This document shows positions 34,387 to 43,544 of a stretch of 64,000 nt of DNA, piece by piece. The stretch's first letter is position 1; each line of letters begins with the position of its first letter. The notes under the pieces are model-generated. The model was not told the DNA's origin, did no database searches, and saw nothing but the letters and a program-made list of their open reading frames with translations. The stretch comes from Nitrospirota bacterium. Lineage in GTDB: Bacteria; Nitrospirota; Thermodesulfovibrionia; Thermodesulfovibrionales; UBA6898. The position numbers were made by a program, and so were the translations under genes. The stretch lies in contig QKDO01000113.1 in the NCBI GenBank assembly GCA_003252075.1, positions 29,506 through 93,505 on the forward strand, in the 5' to 3' direction.

Positions 34387-35573
34387 GATCCACCTTCCTC
34401 TCTGTCCCCCCATCCCTGAGCATAGGGAGAGATTTCTCTCAGTCTTCTGATTACTGCAGGAAACTCGTTTGAAAGATAGTCAACATCTTCAGGGGTGTTG
34501 TCCATGCCGAGGCTGAAAACAATAGATCCCTGCGCAAGGCCAGACGGTATGCCCATAGACAACAATACCGGTGACGCCTTCAACGCCTTGGACGAGCAGG
34601 CTGATCCACTCGCAGAAAAGATGCCTTTCGCTGCAAGCAGGAGGAGCATCGCCTCCCCTTCTATATACTCGACGCAAAAACTTGCGTGCCCAGGGAGCCG
34701 TGCAGTTCTGTCTCCCGTGAGATAAACGCGTTCCACATTCGCCATGGTGTCGATGATCTTGTCGCGGAGCGGCCTGAGATATTCCATTCTCTTCTGCATC
34801 TCTGCTTTTGCCAGCTCAGCCGCTTTTCCCATCCCAACAATTGCCGGCACATTTTCGGTACCCGCTCTTCTCCCTGATTCCTGGATGCCGCCATAAATGA
34901 GGGGAACAATGCGTGTACCCTGCTTCACGTAAAGGGCACCGGCTCCCTTGGGCCCGTAGAACTGATGAGCAGCCATACTCAGGAGATCGACACCAAGGTC
35001 CTGGACATCAACGGGAATGTTTCCCGTAGTTGCCACGGCATCGGTATGGACAATGATATTGTGCTCTTTTGCCACCTTCACAATCTCTTTTATCTGTTCT
35101 ATCGTTCCCACTTCGCTGCTCGCATGGGTAACGGAAATGAGCGTAGTCTCCTTGGTAATCATTTTTTTCACAGTATCAGGATCAACAAAACCGCTCTTGT
35201 CCACGGGCAGATATGTGACCGTAAAGTCGCTCTTTTCCAGAAAGCGCGCAGCATTCAGAATGGAATGATGCTCCATCCTTGATACGAGAATGTGCTTGCC
35301 TTCATTCTGCCGCGCTAAGGCCATGCCACGAAGGGCAAAGTTGTTCGCTTCTGCCCCTGACGAAGTATAAATAATCTCTGCAGGCTTGGCGTGTACCAGG
35401 GCTGCGACCTTCTCACGTGCAGCCTCGATCGCATCCTTTGCCTTTATGCCGTATTCGTAAACGCTCAGGGGATTGCCGAACTCCTCCGTGAAATAAGGCA
35501 TCATCGACTCAAGCACGTCAGGATGGAGGGGGTTGGTAGCAACATGGTCGAAATAGCACTTTTTCATGATCAT
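34368..35573 (-). CDS. IscS/NifS-like cysteine desulfurase with PLP lysine replaced by Gln
   Basis: Class V aminotransferase-fold protein of the IscS/NifS family, 401 residues. Family features are present: the PLP-stacking His in SRMEHHSILNAA, the Asp in VHTDAVATTG, and the sulfur-accepting loop SASGSACSSKAL (Cys326). The residue that normally forms the Schiff base, the Lys of the usual SAHKxYGPKG, is Gln204 here (MAAHQFYGPKG; codon CAG at 34964-34962). The N-terminal DNNATTP is also altered, to DHVATNP. It may lack ordinary desulfurase activity, like the lysine-less IscS-like protein reported from Archaeoglobus, and act as a cluster-assembly partner. It is coupled by 4-base overlap to the TusA-like gene and overlaps iscU. 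Confidence 0.88.
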   Translation of the reverse strand: MIMKKCYFDHVATNPLHPDVLESMMPYFTEEFGNPLSVYEYGIKAKDAIEAAREKVAALVHAKPAEIIYTSSGAEANNFALRGMALARQNEGKHILVSRMEHHSILNAARFLEKSDFTVTYLPVDKSGFVDPDTVKKMITKETTLISVTHASSEVGTIEQIKEIVKVAKEHNIIVHTDAVATTGNIPVDVQDLGVDLLSMAAHQFYGPKGAGALYVKQGTRIVPLIYGGIQESGRRAGTENVPAIVGMGKAAELAKAEMQKRMEYLRPLRDKIIDTMANVERVYLTGDRTARLPGHASFCVEYIEGEAMLLLLAAKGIFSASGSACSSKALKASPVLLSMGIPSGLAQGSIVFSLGMDNTPEDVDYLSNEFPAVIRRLREISPYAQGWGDREEGGSCTVKK

Positions 35574-35827
35574 CTCGTACCCTTCTTTATGTAGAATTTA
35601 AAAAAATCCGGAGATTCCTGTACGCCCAGAAATTCATTCCCTGTCTTTCTGCACCAGGCTGGGATGTCTTCGAATGCACCATCATAATCTGTCATGATCT
35701 CAAGGATCTGGCCGGGATCAAGTTCCTTTATCTGCTCCTCCAGCTTCAGCAGATGCATGGGGCACATCATATATACGATATCAGTTGTGACATCTGGTTT
35801 GACATTTTCAACGAACTTCATATTCAC
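35570..35827 (-). CDS. TusA/SirA-like sulfurtransferase
   Basis: Small sulfur carrier of the TusA fold, 85 residues. The sulfur-accepting Cys is in MMCPMHLLKLEEQIKEL, the CPxx-leucine pattern that starts the first helix of the family. The C-terminal half (GQILEIMTDYDGAFEDIPAW, GNEFLGVQES) matches TusA proteins. It lies between iscR and the IscS-like gene, overlapping each by 4 bases, so it likely takes sulfur from, or gives it to, the Fe-S assembly proteins. With the neighbouring desulfurase apparently lysine-less, a sulfur donor role becomes more interesting. Confidence 0.88.
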   Translation of the reverse strand: MNMKFVENVKPDVTTDIVYMMCPMHLLKLEEQIKELDPGQILEIMTDYDGAFEDIPAWCRKTGNEFLGVQESPDFFKFYIKKGTR

Positions 35828-36300
35828 CGGCCCTGCCGCCCGGAGAAGCCTTTTTTGACCGCGCTTCCGCTCTTTGAGGCCAAAGCAACAAACTGATCGC
35901 CCTGAAGCAGATCCTGCAGTTTCATTCCATCCAGAAAACGCTTGATATTATCACCGAGCGACTTCCAAAGCAGATGCGTAACGCAGCTGTCAACGCGCAC
36001 ACACCCCTCCTTCGGATCGAGGCAGGAGGTGATGGCAACGGGGCCTTCAAGCTCCCTAAGTATCTCTCCGATGCTTATCAGCTTCGGATCTCTCGCCAGC
36101 ATATAGCCTCCGCCAGGACCTTTGACACTTTTGATGATACCGGCCCTGCGAAGCTTGCTCAGTATCTGTTCAAGATACGCAACAGAGACGTGCTGCTCCT
36201 CCGAAATCCTTTTTATCGTCACCGGCCCCAAACCGCTGCACTTTGCGATCTCGTACATGGCCCTCACGCCATATTGCCCCTTTGTCGATAACCTGAGCAT
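35824..36300 (-). CDS. iscR: Rrf2-family Fe-S regulator IscR
   Basis: Winged-helix repressor that senses Fe-S status. The N-terminus LRLSTKGQYGVRAMYEIA is standard. The DNA-binding helix follows at about 28-50 and the wing has KGPGGGYML. Cluster cysteines sit in a C-x6-C-x5-C arrangement (SCLDPKEGCVRVDSC, around 92-105). It has 158 residues. It is the first gene of its operon and sits directly behind an IscR-type operator, so autoregulation is likely. No Shine-Dalgarno sequence precedes the ATG. Confidence 0.93.
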   Translation of the reverse strand: MLRLSTKGQYGVRAMYEIAKCSGLGPVTIKRISEEQHVSVAYLEQILSKLRRAGIIKSVKGPGGGYMLARDPKLISIGEILRELEGPVAITSCLDPKEGCVRVDSCVTHLLWKSLGDNIKRFLDGMKLQDLLQGDQFVALASKSGSAVKKGFSGRQGR

Positions 36301-36313
36301 ATTCTACGTTATA

Positions 36314-36338
36314 ATAGCTGAGTATATCTGTCAAGTAT
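36314..36338 (-). promoter_or_regulatory. IscR type 1-like operator over the iscR promoter
   Basis: On the minus strand the half-sites ATACTTGACAG and TACTCAGCTAT, separated by ATA, match 23 of 25 positions of the E. coli type 1 IscR consensus (ATASYYGACTR, three W, YAGTCRRSTAT). The -35 TTGACA (36334-36329) is inside the operator, and TATAAC (36313-36308) follows as a -10 after 15 bases. Binding would block the promoter. Confidence 0.75.
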
Positions 36339-36373
36339 TTAATAGAGGAAAATTGGGCAGGAACAGACGGGAC

Positions 36374-37180
36374 CTAGCGAGCTAACCGTACGTCTACACG
36401 GTCACCTATCGATATATTGCAGGTCTCCGCGGCGCTGGAAAGATTTATGAACAACTCCAGATACTCAGAACTGTTTATCACGGCATAAAGAGATCTCCCC
36501 TTTCCCTCAGCATAACAGCCCTTGAGGGGAACTACTTTCTGCCTGAAAAAGACCTTCAGCAGGTAATCCTTGCCGGTTCGTGTCAGGTTATTGATGTCCG
36601 TCCGGCTGATGTTTGTGATTGCATTGCCGAATTTGTCGATATGGATAATCTCTCCTTTCAGGCCATCTTTTAGAGATTTTGGCACCCGAGGTGCCTGGAT
36701 AACATAATCCGTTATCGGGTCGCCAAAGGACCGAAAATCCGTACCCAGGGATAACCATGCAGCAACCGGTGCAAATATGTCACGTCCCTGGAATGTCGAA
36801 CTGTCTCTTCTGAGGAAATAATGATCAGCAGTGATATCAATCGCTGTAATCGCATGCTTTTCCTTCTCGTAAACATAAGAAAATACACCGTTGTCAGGGC
36901 CCAGAAAAAAATAACGGTCAGTAGCAACAAGAATATGTCGTCTCCGGGATCCCACACCCGGATCCACGATGACCACATGAAGCGAGCGATCCGGGAAAAA
37001 ATCGTAATTCATCCCTATGACATATGCAGCTTCCCGTATATCGTGAGATGCAATGCCATGACTCAGATCAATAATGTTCGCCTGGGGATTGATGCCCAGG
37101 ATAACCCCTTTCATTACTCCGGCAAAGGGATCATTAAGACCAAAATCCGAGGTCAATGTTATGAGGGTGCTAGCCTGCAT
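36374..37180 (-). CDS. SAM hydrolase / SAM hydroxide adenosyltransferase family (DUF62)
   Basis: Member of the fluorinase-like family that uses water or hydroxide to split S-adenosylmethionine into adenosine and methionine. Signature segments are TLTSDFGLNDPFAGVMKG, VDPGVGSRRRHI, GPDNGVFS and GRDIFAPVAAWL, followed by the C-terminal beta-barrel with HIDKFGNAITNIS. The 268 residues are typical. It overlaps the end of pyrD by 11 bases and lies 73 bases upstream of iscR on the same strand. Biological role is not settled. Confidence 0.92.
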   Translation of the reverse strand: MQASTLITLTSDFGLNDPFAGVMKGVILGINPQANIIDLSHGIASHDIREAAYVIGMNYDFFPDRSLHVVIVDPGVGSRRRHILVATDRYFFLGPDNGVFSYVYEKEKHAITAIDITADHYFLRRDSSTFQGRDIFAPVAAWLSLGTDFRSFGDPITDYVIQAPRVPKSLKDGLKGEIIHIDKFGNAITNISRTDINNLTRTGKDYLLKVFFRQKVVPLKGCYAEGKGRSLYAVINSSEYLELFINLSSAAETCNISIGDRVDVRLAR

Positions 37181-38087
37181 GGGCAGTGCCTCTTAAGGAA
37201 TTTATATCAGCAATGTGCTCCTGTGCGAGAAAAGCAGTTATCCCATCAATAATATCAACAGAGACGGTCGGATGGATGAAGTTTGCGGTCCCTACAGCAA
37301 TTGCAGATGCCCCTGCAATGATGAATTCAAGTGCATCTTCCGCATTCATAATCCCTCCCATGCCTATGATCGGCACATCCACCGCCTTATAGACCTCATA
37401 GACCATGCGCAGTGCAACCGGTTTGATTGCGGGACCGGAAAGACCTCCCGTCCGATTGGCAAGCTTGGGCTTTCTCGTTCCGATGTCAATAGCCATGCCG
37501 GTAAGCGTATTGATCACCGACACTGCATCTGCACCAGCATTAGCCGCAACTTTCGCCATAAGCGCTATGTCGGTAACATTAGGTGAAAGCTTCACGATGA
37601 GCGGAAGCCTTGTCGCCTTTCTCACCGCACCGACTACCTGGGATGTCACTCCGGGGTCAGTGCCGAAGATGCACCACCCTGCCTGCTTGTTCGGGCAGGA
37701 TATGTTCATCTCAAGCCCATGAATACCATCAACAGCGCTCAGTCTCTCAGCCGCCGCCACATACTCCTCGATAGAATCACCGAAGAAATTGACAATGATC
37801 TGCGTATTATAGGTCCTGAGGAATGGAAGCTTTTCAGAGATAAAGCGTTCGATACCGATATTCTGGAGACCGATAGCATTCAGCATGCCTGAGGCTGTTT
37901 CCACTATTCTCGGTGGTGGGTTGCCCTCTTTCGGCATAAGAGACAGGCCTTTTACCACCACGGCGCCAAGTCTGCTCAGGTCCAGGAACTCAGCATACTC
38001 TTCACCGTATCCGAACGTGCCTGAGGCTGTCATCACCGGGTTCTTTAGCTCCAGATTCCCTATCTTTACAGAAATATCCGCGGTCAC
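37170..38087 (-). CDS. pyrD: Dihydroorotate dehydrogenase B, catalytic subunit
   Basis: FMN enzyme oxidising dihydroorotate to orotate in pyrimidine synthesis. The catalytic Cys lies in MNISCPNKQAG, the marker of class 1 enzymes. FMN-phosphate loops are at GMGGIMNAEDALE and GASAIAVGTANF. It has 305 residues. It overlaps pyrK by 4 bases, so this is the NAD-linked 1B type. Confidence 0.96.
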   Translation of the reverse strand: MTADISVKIGNLELKNPVMTASGTFGYGEEYAEFLDLSRLGAVVVKGLSLMPKEGNPPPRIVETASGMLNAIGLQNIGIERFISEKLPFLRTYNTQIIVNFFGDSIEEYVAAAERLSAVDGIHGLEMNISCPNKQAGWCIFGTDPGVTSQVVGAVRKATRLPLIVKLSPNVTDIALMAKVAANAGADAVSVINTLTGMAIDIGTRKPKLANRTGGLSGPAIKPVALRMVYEVYKAVDVPIIGMGGIMNAEDALEFIIAGASAIAVGTANFIHPTVSVDIIDGITAFLAQEHIADINSLRGTAHAG

Positions 38088-38854
38088 CAGACGATCTCCG
38101 TGGCGGTCATGACAGGTCCCTCCTTGCAGACCCTTTTATAGCCATCATGAGTCTTTACCACACAGCCAAGGCAGGCGCCTATCCCGCACGCCATATGTTC
38201 TTCCATGGAGACATAGGCCCGTATTCTGAATTCTTTTGTCGTCTGGGAAAGGGCTTTCAGTAAAGGATGGGGTCCACAGGCGTAGATACAGAACTGAGTC
38301 GGTGAGGAAGCATATGAGGGAAGAAACGATCTTAACGTTTCAGCAGCCGTTCCTTTTCTGCCTGCCGAGCCGTCGTCTGTACTCACGATCACATCATGTG
38401 CATATTCCCTCACTTCATTTAGCATGAGAAGGTCATCTTGCGTGCGGGCTCCGTAAAAAACAATTGCCTTGCCTGCAAGTCGTTCTATCAGCGAGAATAC
38501 CGATGCTATGCCGATACCTCCTGCTATGATCAGCGGGGTCTGGTCTTCGGAAGGTAACGGGTAGAAATTTCCCAGGGGTCCGAGCATGTCAAGAGATGCC
38601 CCCTCCTTCATGTTTCTCAGGATCCCCGTGCCTTTTCCCCTCACCCGGTAGAGGATCTGCAGACCGTCTCCTGTTTTTCTGAAAAGGCTGAAGGCACGTT
38701 TGAGAAGCGGATCGGTTCCCTTGTTCACCTCGATCATGAAGAATTGCCCTGGTTGAGGAACAGGCATGCTCCCAGGAACGGCTACGGTCAGGAGGTTATG
38801 GGCAGCATGGACGGGACGGTTTTCGCTGATTACAGCCGTAAATGATCTACTCAA
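38084..38854 (-). CDS. pyrK: Dihydroorotate dehydrogenase B, electron transfer subunit
   Basis: FAD and [2Fe-2S] subunit passing electrons from PyrD to NAD. FAD-binding residues are in RAFSLFRK, nucleotide binding in [16 protein letters not shown]. The [2Fe-2S] cysteines are in CGIGACLGC plus the later KRVCKEGP. It has 256 residues. Start is TTG at 38854, overlapping the greA stop by 8 bases. It is translationally coupled to pyrD. Confidence 0.95.
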   Translation of the reverse strand: MSRSFTAVISENRPVHAAHNLLTVAVPGSMPVPQPGQFFMIEVNKGTDPLLKRAFSLFRKTGDGLQILYRVRGKGTGILRNMKEGASLDMLGPLGNFYPLPSEDQTPLIIAGGIGIASVFSLIERLAGKAIVFYGARTQDDLLMLNEVREYAHDVIVSTDDGSAGRKGTAAETLRSFLPSYASSPTQFCIYACGPHPLLKALSQTTKEFRIRAYVSMEEHMACGIGACLGCVVKTHDGYKRVCKEGPVMTATEIVW

Positions 38855-39320
38855 AACTTATCTCTAAAATCTCATATTCAATTGTTCTGGCGGGGGCCTT
38901 GATGGTAACTGAATCACCGACATCTTTTCCGATAAGCGCTCTGCCGACCGGCGAGCTGATCGAAATCTTCCCCAACTTGACGTTAGCCTCCTCAGGACCT
39001 ACAAGATTGAAGATATACTCCACATCCGCTTCGACATCAAGGACCTTGACCGTTGCGCCGAAAGCCGCGCTGGTCTGTTTTATGGTCGCCGGGTCGATCA
39101 CCTGAGCCATGGCAATTTTTGCCTTGAGCTCCTGTATTCTTCCTTCGATAAAAGACTGCTGTTCTCTCGCGGCATGGTATTCCGCATTCTCGGAGAGATC
39201 ACCATGGGCCCTCGCCTCGGCAATAGCCTGAATGTTCTTCGGCCTGTCCACCTTCAGCAGTCGTTCAAGTTCTTCCTGCAGCTTTTTATAACCATTCGGT
39301 GTCAGCGGCACTCTCTGCAC
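38847..39320 (-). CDS. greA: Transcription elongation factor GreA
   Basis: Rescues backtracked RNA polymerase by stimulating transcript cleavage. The N-terminal coiled coil has the acidic tip ([20 protein letters not shown]). The C-terminal FKBP-like domain reads [18 protein letters not shown]. The length, 157 residues, is standard. It starts with GTG behind AAGGAG. It is first in the greA-pyrK-pyrD-DUF62 run. Confidence 0.97.
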   Translation of the reverse strand: MQRVPLTPNGYKKLQEELERLLKVDRPKNIQAIAEARAHGDLSENAEYHAAREQQSFIEGRIQELKAKIAMAQVIDPATIKQTSAAFGATVKVLDVEADVEYIFNLVGPEEANVKLGKISISSPVGRALIGKDVGDSVTIKAPARTIEYEILEISFE

Positions 39321-39425
39321 GTTACATCACTCCTTGGGGAAAATTGATAATACTCTACCATGATATGGCCTTTTTTTAAAGTTCGGGACTGAGCGCTGTC
39401 TCTTTGCAGAGCAGAGGTCATTATC

Positions 39426-39454
39426 TTGACTCTCCTTTCCTAATACAGTAGGCT
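39426..39454 (+). promoter_or_regulatory. Probable promoter of proS
   Basis: TTGACT (39426-39431), a 17-base spacer and TAGGCT (39449-39454) lie 27 bases before the proS ATG, which has GGGAGGA as ribosome-binding site. Confidence 0.5.
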
Positions 39455-39481
39455 AAACATTACTTTTCTTGGGAGGAACGC

Positions 39482-41167
39482 ATGCGATTTTCGAGGATGT
39501 TCATACCTACGTTGAGGGAAGCTCCATCAGATGCTGAAGCGGTGAGCCATATCCTCATGCTCCGGGCAGGCTATGTTCGACAGCTTGCCGCCGGCCTATA
39601 TATATTCCTACCGCTCGGATGGAGAGTGCTGGGAAAAATCAATACGATACTCAAGGAAGAGATGGACGCCATTGGAGCACAAGAGATTTCGATGCCGGTC
39701 CTCCATCCTGCCGAGGTCTGGCAGCAGACGGGGCGCTGGGATGCCATCGGCGGTGAAATGTTTCGGTTGAAAGACCGCAACGATCGTGACTTCTGCCTTG
39801 GTATGACTCATGAGGAGATTATGACCTGGCTGGCATCAAGAGAGATACGCTCGTACCGTGACTTGCCACAGACATGGTATCAGATACAGACAAAGCTGAG
39901 AGACGAGGCAAGGCCGAAAAGCGGCGTACTCAGGACCCGGGAGTTCATCATGAAAGACAGTTATAGTTTTGACGTCGATGAAAAGGGCCTCGACAATAAT
40001 TACCGCCTGCATGCAGAAGCGTATCACCGAATATATAACAGATGCGGCCTGAAATTCATGCAGGTTGAATCTGACCCGGGAATGATGGGCGGCGGCTATT
40101 CCCATGAGTTTATGGCGCCGAGTCCAGCTGGTGAAGATCAGGTAGCTCTCTGCCCGAAGTGCGGATATGCGGCCAACGTCGAGCTCGCATGCTCTGCACC
40201 GGTCGGCATAGCTGACAAGGCATGGCAGCCTGAAGAGGTGCATACCCCGGAAAAGAGGACGCTCCAGGAAGTATCGAGGTTCCTCAAGTTCACCCCAGAG
40301 TATTTCATCAAGAGCGTCCTGATGATCTCAGAGAAAGGGCCGGTGCTTGCGCTGGTGCGGGGCGATCAGGAAGTACATGAAAAAAAGCTGGCAAGAGTCA
40401 TCGGCGGACATCGTCCGGCCCAAAAGAGCGAAGTGAAAGATATTCTTGGAGTAGAAGCGGGTTTCATCGGACCAATGGGGCACGAAAATATCAGGGTTAT
40501 TGCAGACACCTGCCTGAAAGAGGGCACGTATATCGGCGGTGCAAACAGGCAGCATTATCACATGAAGGGCATTAAGGCTGACAGGGACTTCTCTGCGGAA
40601 TGGCACGATATCCATATTGCCCGTCAGGGAGATTCCTGTACCGCCTGCGGCGCTGAACTCACCGTTGAGCGTGTCATCGAGATCGGCAATATCTTCAAGC
40701 TTGGGACGAAATATTCATCTGCATTGAGGGCGGTCTTTCTTGACGAAAGCGGCAACGAAAAACCGATTGTCATGGGCAGCTACGGCATTGGTCCTGCCCG
40801 CATCGCTGCTGCAGCCATTGAACAGAATAATGACAAGGACGGCATGATCTGGCCGAGATCCATTGCCCCATTCGATGTTGAGCTTATTCCGCTGAACATG
40901 AACGATACCATGACCAAGGAATCTGCAGAAAGGCTGTACCACGGATTGATAAATAATCGCATCGATGTGCTCCTGGATGACAGGGAAGAACGTGCCGGGG
41001 TCAAGTTTAAGGATGCTGACCTTATCGGCATTCCCACCCAGATTATTCTTGGCGAGAAAAATCTCAAGGAAGGTCTTATAGAGATAAAAGATAGAAAAAC
41101 CCGCGAAACAGTAACAGTCGGCATGGAAAAGGTTCTTGATACCGTTCGGTCTCTAACGGGTAAGTGA
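39482..41167 (+). CDS. proS: Prolyl-tRNA synthetase (bacterial type)
   Basis: Class II synthetase charging tRNA-Pro. Motif 2 region LRDEARPKSGVLRTREFIMK and motif 3 GSYGIGPARIAAAAIEQ are clear. An editing (INS) domain lies between motifs 2 and 3 (about 220-400), and the anticodon-binding domain is C-terminal (DVLLDDREERAGVKFKDADL). The 561 residues are typical of the bacterial form with editing domain. Confidence 0.97.
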   Translation: MRFSRMFIPTLREAPSDAEAVSHILMLRAGYVRQLAAGLYIFLPLGWRVLGKINTILKEEMDAIGAQEISMPVLHPAEVWQQTGRWDAIGGEMFRLKDRNDRDFCLGMTHEEIMTWLASREIRSYRDLPQTWYQIQTKLRDEARPKSGVLRTREFIMKDSYSFDVDEKGLDNNYRLHAEAYHRIYNRCGLKFMQVESDPGMMGGGYSHEFMAPSPAGEDQVALCPKCGYAANVELACSAPVGIADKAWQPEEVHTPEKRTLQEVSRFLKFTPEYFIKSVLMISEKGPVLALVRGDQEVHEKKLARVIGGHRPAQKSEVKDILGVEAGFIGPMGHENIRVIADTCLKEGTYIGGANRQHYHMKGIKADRDFSAEWHDIHIARQGDSCTACGAELTVERVIEIGNIFKLGTKYSSALRAVFLDESGNEKPIVMGSYGIGPARIAAAAIEQNNDKDGMIWPRSIAPFDVELIPLNMNDTMTKESAERLYHGLINNRIDVLLDDREERAGVKFKDADLIGIPTQIILGEKNLKEGLIEIKDRKTRETVTVGMEKVLDTVRSLTGK

Positions 41168-41477
41168 TCCTATCCATCCCCGGCTAGGTCAGCTTATTCA
41201 TGCATTATGCGAAGGTTCGTCTTTTCGCTCTTAATACCATCTTAAATGTCTTACCCTACCCCTCACGCATTCACCGCGATTTTTTTGCAATTGACATGAC
41301 CTGTCCGGCTCAAGAATTACGACCACAGTGATGAGCATAATGATCCTTTCCGGCAATTAATGTCTCAACAGTGAGCATCTTCCGCGCCGATACGCTCAGC
41401 GTATCTTACGCTGAATATGGTGAGAGCATCACTGTACAGTCATGCAGAAAGCACATAAGAATGCAGAGGAATAACTG
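41168..41477. other. Intergenic region between convergent proS and rng
   Basis: A 310-base gap with no supported gene. A perfect 8-bp hairpin with a TCT loop (TCAGCGTA at 41396-41403 with TACGCTGA at 41407-41414) may end transcription from either side, though it has no T run. Confidence 0.45.
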
Positions 41478-43226
41478 TCAAATCCCTTCCCGGATCGGAT
41501 CAGACAGGATTTCTTCAGCAACTGTTTCGACAGGTGCCTGCGCAGCTGTTTCTCCTTTTCGGGTACCTCTCTTTCCTCGTCGCGGCCTCCATTTTCTTCG
41601 CCGTTTCTGCTCCTGTTGTGCGGCGGGAACAATTTCTTCATCCTGTGCAGGATACTCGGAAGTTTCTTCCGTTCTCTTGGCCTCCGGCGGCATGTCCGAC
41701 TTGTACTGCGGTTGCTTGTGATGGCGCTGTTCTGTCCGTGCCGGTTCCTTATCAGCAGGATGCTCAGCCGCAATCTTATACTGTCCCGGCAGAAGACCGG
41801 GATCGGCGATAAGGGTGATCGGCACGTTGAATTCTTTTTCCGTGTCAGAAATTTCCTTCCGCCAGGTGTTGACCATGTAATTCATGCTCTCCACCGGAAG
41901 CCGACACGCAATGCCCTTGACACCTTCCTTGGTCGCATGAACGTGGATCTCACGCAGTGCACTGACCGCCACCATCTCAGCGCTCTTAATAACGCCGGTC
42001 CCAGCACAAAGTTCGCATTTACGCTGAACCGATTCCTGATATGCGGGCCGCATGCGCTCCCGCGTCATTTCAATGATGCCGAATTTCGAGATTGCAGTCA
42101 TCTCAAAATGGGCCTTGTCCGGATTCATCGCATCCCTCAGGCGCTGCTCGACCTCGCGCCTGTTCTTTGAAGATTCCATATCTATGAAATCGATCACAAT
42201 CAGCCCCCCCAGGTCACGAAGCCTGAGCTGACGGGCTATCTCGTCAGCAGCTTCAAGGTTCGTTCTGAGGGCTGTTGCTTCGATATGTTCTTCTTTCCGG
42301 GACCTGCCCGAGTTGACATCGATGGCAGTAAGCGCTTCGGTCTTATCAATGACGATATACCCCCGCGAAGGGAGATAAACGTAATGCTCATAGACCTTGG
42401 CAATCTGCTCCTCGATGCGATCTTTCCCGAATATCGGCCTTTTATCTTTATAGAGCGTGATGTTGATCTTTCTCCAGGGAATAGTCTTTCTGAGGAATTC
42501 CTTGGTTTTCTTGAACGCATCAGGGTCGTCGATCAGCACCTCGACCACGTCAGAAGTGAGATAGTCGCGCACGGTCTTGACCGCAAAATCCTGCTCTTTA
42601 TAGATCAGAGCCGGCGCATGCGCCTTCTTTGATTCAGCCTGAATCTTGCTCCAGAGCTTCGTGAGGTACTTGAGGTCGTTATCAAGGTCCTCCTCTGTCT
42701 TATCGCTCCCTGCTGTTCTCAGAATAAACCCCATCTTCTTCGGCAGCTTCAGCGAGCTGAAAATCTCCTTCAGCCTGCCCCTATCCTCCCTATCCTCGAT
42801 CTTTCGTGAGACACCAACCTTCTCCTGTCCCGGCATCATCACGATATACCGTCCGGGGATGGAAATATAGGTCGTCAGGCTGGCACCTTTTGTATCACGC
42901 TCATCTTTCTCGACCTGGACGATCAATTCATGGCCCTTTGATATTACATCCTGTATCCTGGCTCGCTTACTGCTTTCGAGCCTGTGCTGATAGAACTCGG
43001 GCTTGATCTCGCGAAGCTGCAGAAACCCGTGCTTCTTCTGCCCGAAGTCGACAAAAGCAGCCTGGAGTCCCGGCTCCACCCGTGCAACTTTCGCCTTATA
43101 GATATTTCCCTTGAGATGCTCCTTGCCGGCGGTCTCTACATAGAAATCTATGAGCGTATCGCCCTCGACGATGGCAACACGCTTTTCCTCGGGATGCAAC
43201 GCATTAATCAGTATTCTTTTTTTCAC
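41478..43226 (-). CDS. rng: Ribonuclease G/E family endonuclease
   Basis: Single-strand-specific endoribonuclease for rRNA maturation and mRNA decay. An S1 domain (about 35-125) begins the protein. The catalytic core includes TAIDVNSGR and the two magnesium Asp in IVIDFIDMES. The zinc-link motif is CELCAGTG. After about residue 500 comes a low-complexity tail rich in Glu, Lys, Arg and Gln (about 80 residues), longer than E. coli RNase G but without clear RNase E scaffolding motifs. I use the GTG at 43226 just after GAGGTG, giving KKRILINAL at the start and 582 residues. An ATG at 43277 would lie deep in the upstream gene. Confidence 0.92.
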   Translation of the reverse strand: MKKRILINALHPEEKRVAIVEGDTLIDFYVETAGKEHLKGNIYKAKVARVEPGLQAAFVDFGQKKHGFLQLREIKPEFYQHRLESSKRARIQDVISKGHELIVQVEKDERDTKGASLTTYISIPGRYIVMMPGQEKVGVSRKIEDREDRGRLKEIFSSLKLPKKMGFILRTAGSDKTEEDLDNDLKYLTKLWSKIQAESKKAHAPALIYKEQDFAVKTVRDYLTSDVVEVLIDDPDAFKKTKEFLRKTIPWRKINITLYKDKRPIFGKDRIEEQIAKVYEHYVYLPSRGYIVIDKTEALTAIDVNSGRSRKEEHIEATALRTNLEAADEIARQLRLRDLGGLIVIDFIDMESSKNRREVEQRLRDAMNPDKAHFEMTAISKFGIIEMTRERMRPAYQESVQRKCELCAGTGVIKSAEMVAVSALREIHVHATKEGVKGIACRLPVESMNYMVNTWRKEISDTEKEFNVPITLIADPGLLPGQYKIAAEHPADKEPARTEQRHHKQPQYKSDMPPEAKRTEETSEYPAQDEEIVPAAQQEQKRRRKWRPRRGKRGTRKGETAAQAPVETVAEEILSDPIREGI

Positions 43227-43515
43227 CTTCACCTCGTATTTCCATAGTATCTTCGGTATCCTGTGCCTCGGGTTCATGATGTACCAGTAAAATCGATTCC
43301 CGTAAAGGCATGCTGGGATACAAAACTGTCGCTTCTATGACCTCTTCCAGGGGATAATCGTGAAAGTGGCCCTCATTGAACACAATCCTCAGGAACCGCC
43401 GCTTCAGCAAAAAACAGCGCCTCATGCCTCCGTCTTCTGAGCGAAACGGAATGATCACATGTTCCAGGTCTTCATCAAGGCCGTATTTGCGAATAAGCTC
43501 CTCTATCTCATCCAT
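43204..43515 (-). CDS. Uncharacterised acidic protein coupled to rng
   Basis: I do not recognise this gene. From the ATG at 43515 it encodes 103 residues starting MDEIEELIRKYGLDEDLEHV; a TTG at 43551 is an alternative start that would overlap the upstream gene. A central basic stretch (MRRCFLLKRRFLRIVFNEGH) is flanked by acidic ends. No membrane segment or signal peptide. It overlaps rng by 23 bases, so it is translated with RNase G. Confidence 0.7.
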   Translation of the reverse strand: MDEIEELIRKYGLDEDLEHVIIPFRSEDGGMRRCFLLKRRFLRIVFNEGHFHDYPLEEVIEATVLYPSMPLRESILLVHHEPEAQDTEDTMEIRGEGEKKNTD

Positions 43516-43544
43516 GTCCGTCGTTCCCGACCAGGGCTTGCGGA

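Noticed and set aside
41231..41338. 35-codon minus-strand frame between proS and rng
   Set aside because: Weak ribosome-binding site, Arg-rich product, no context that supports a gene.
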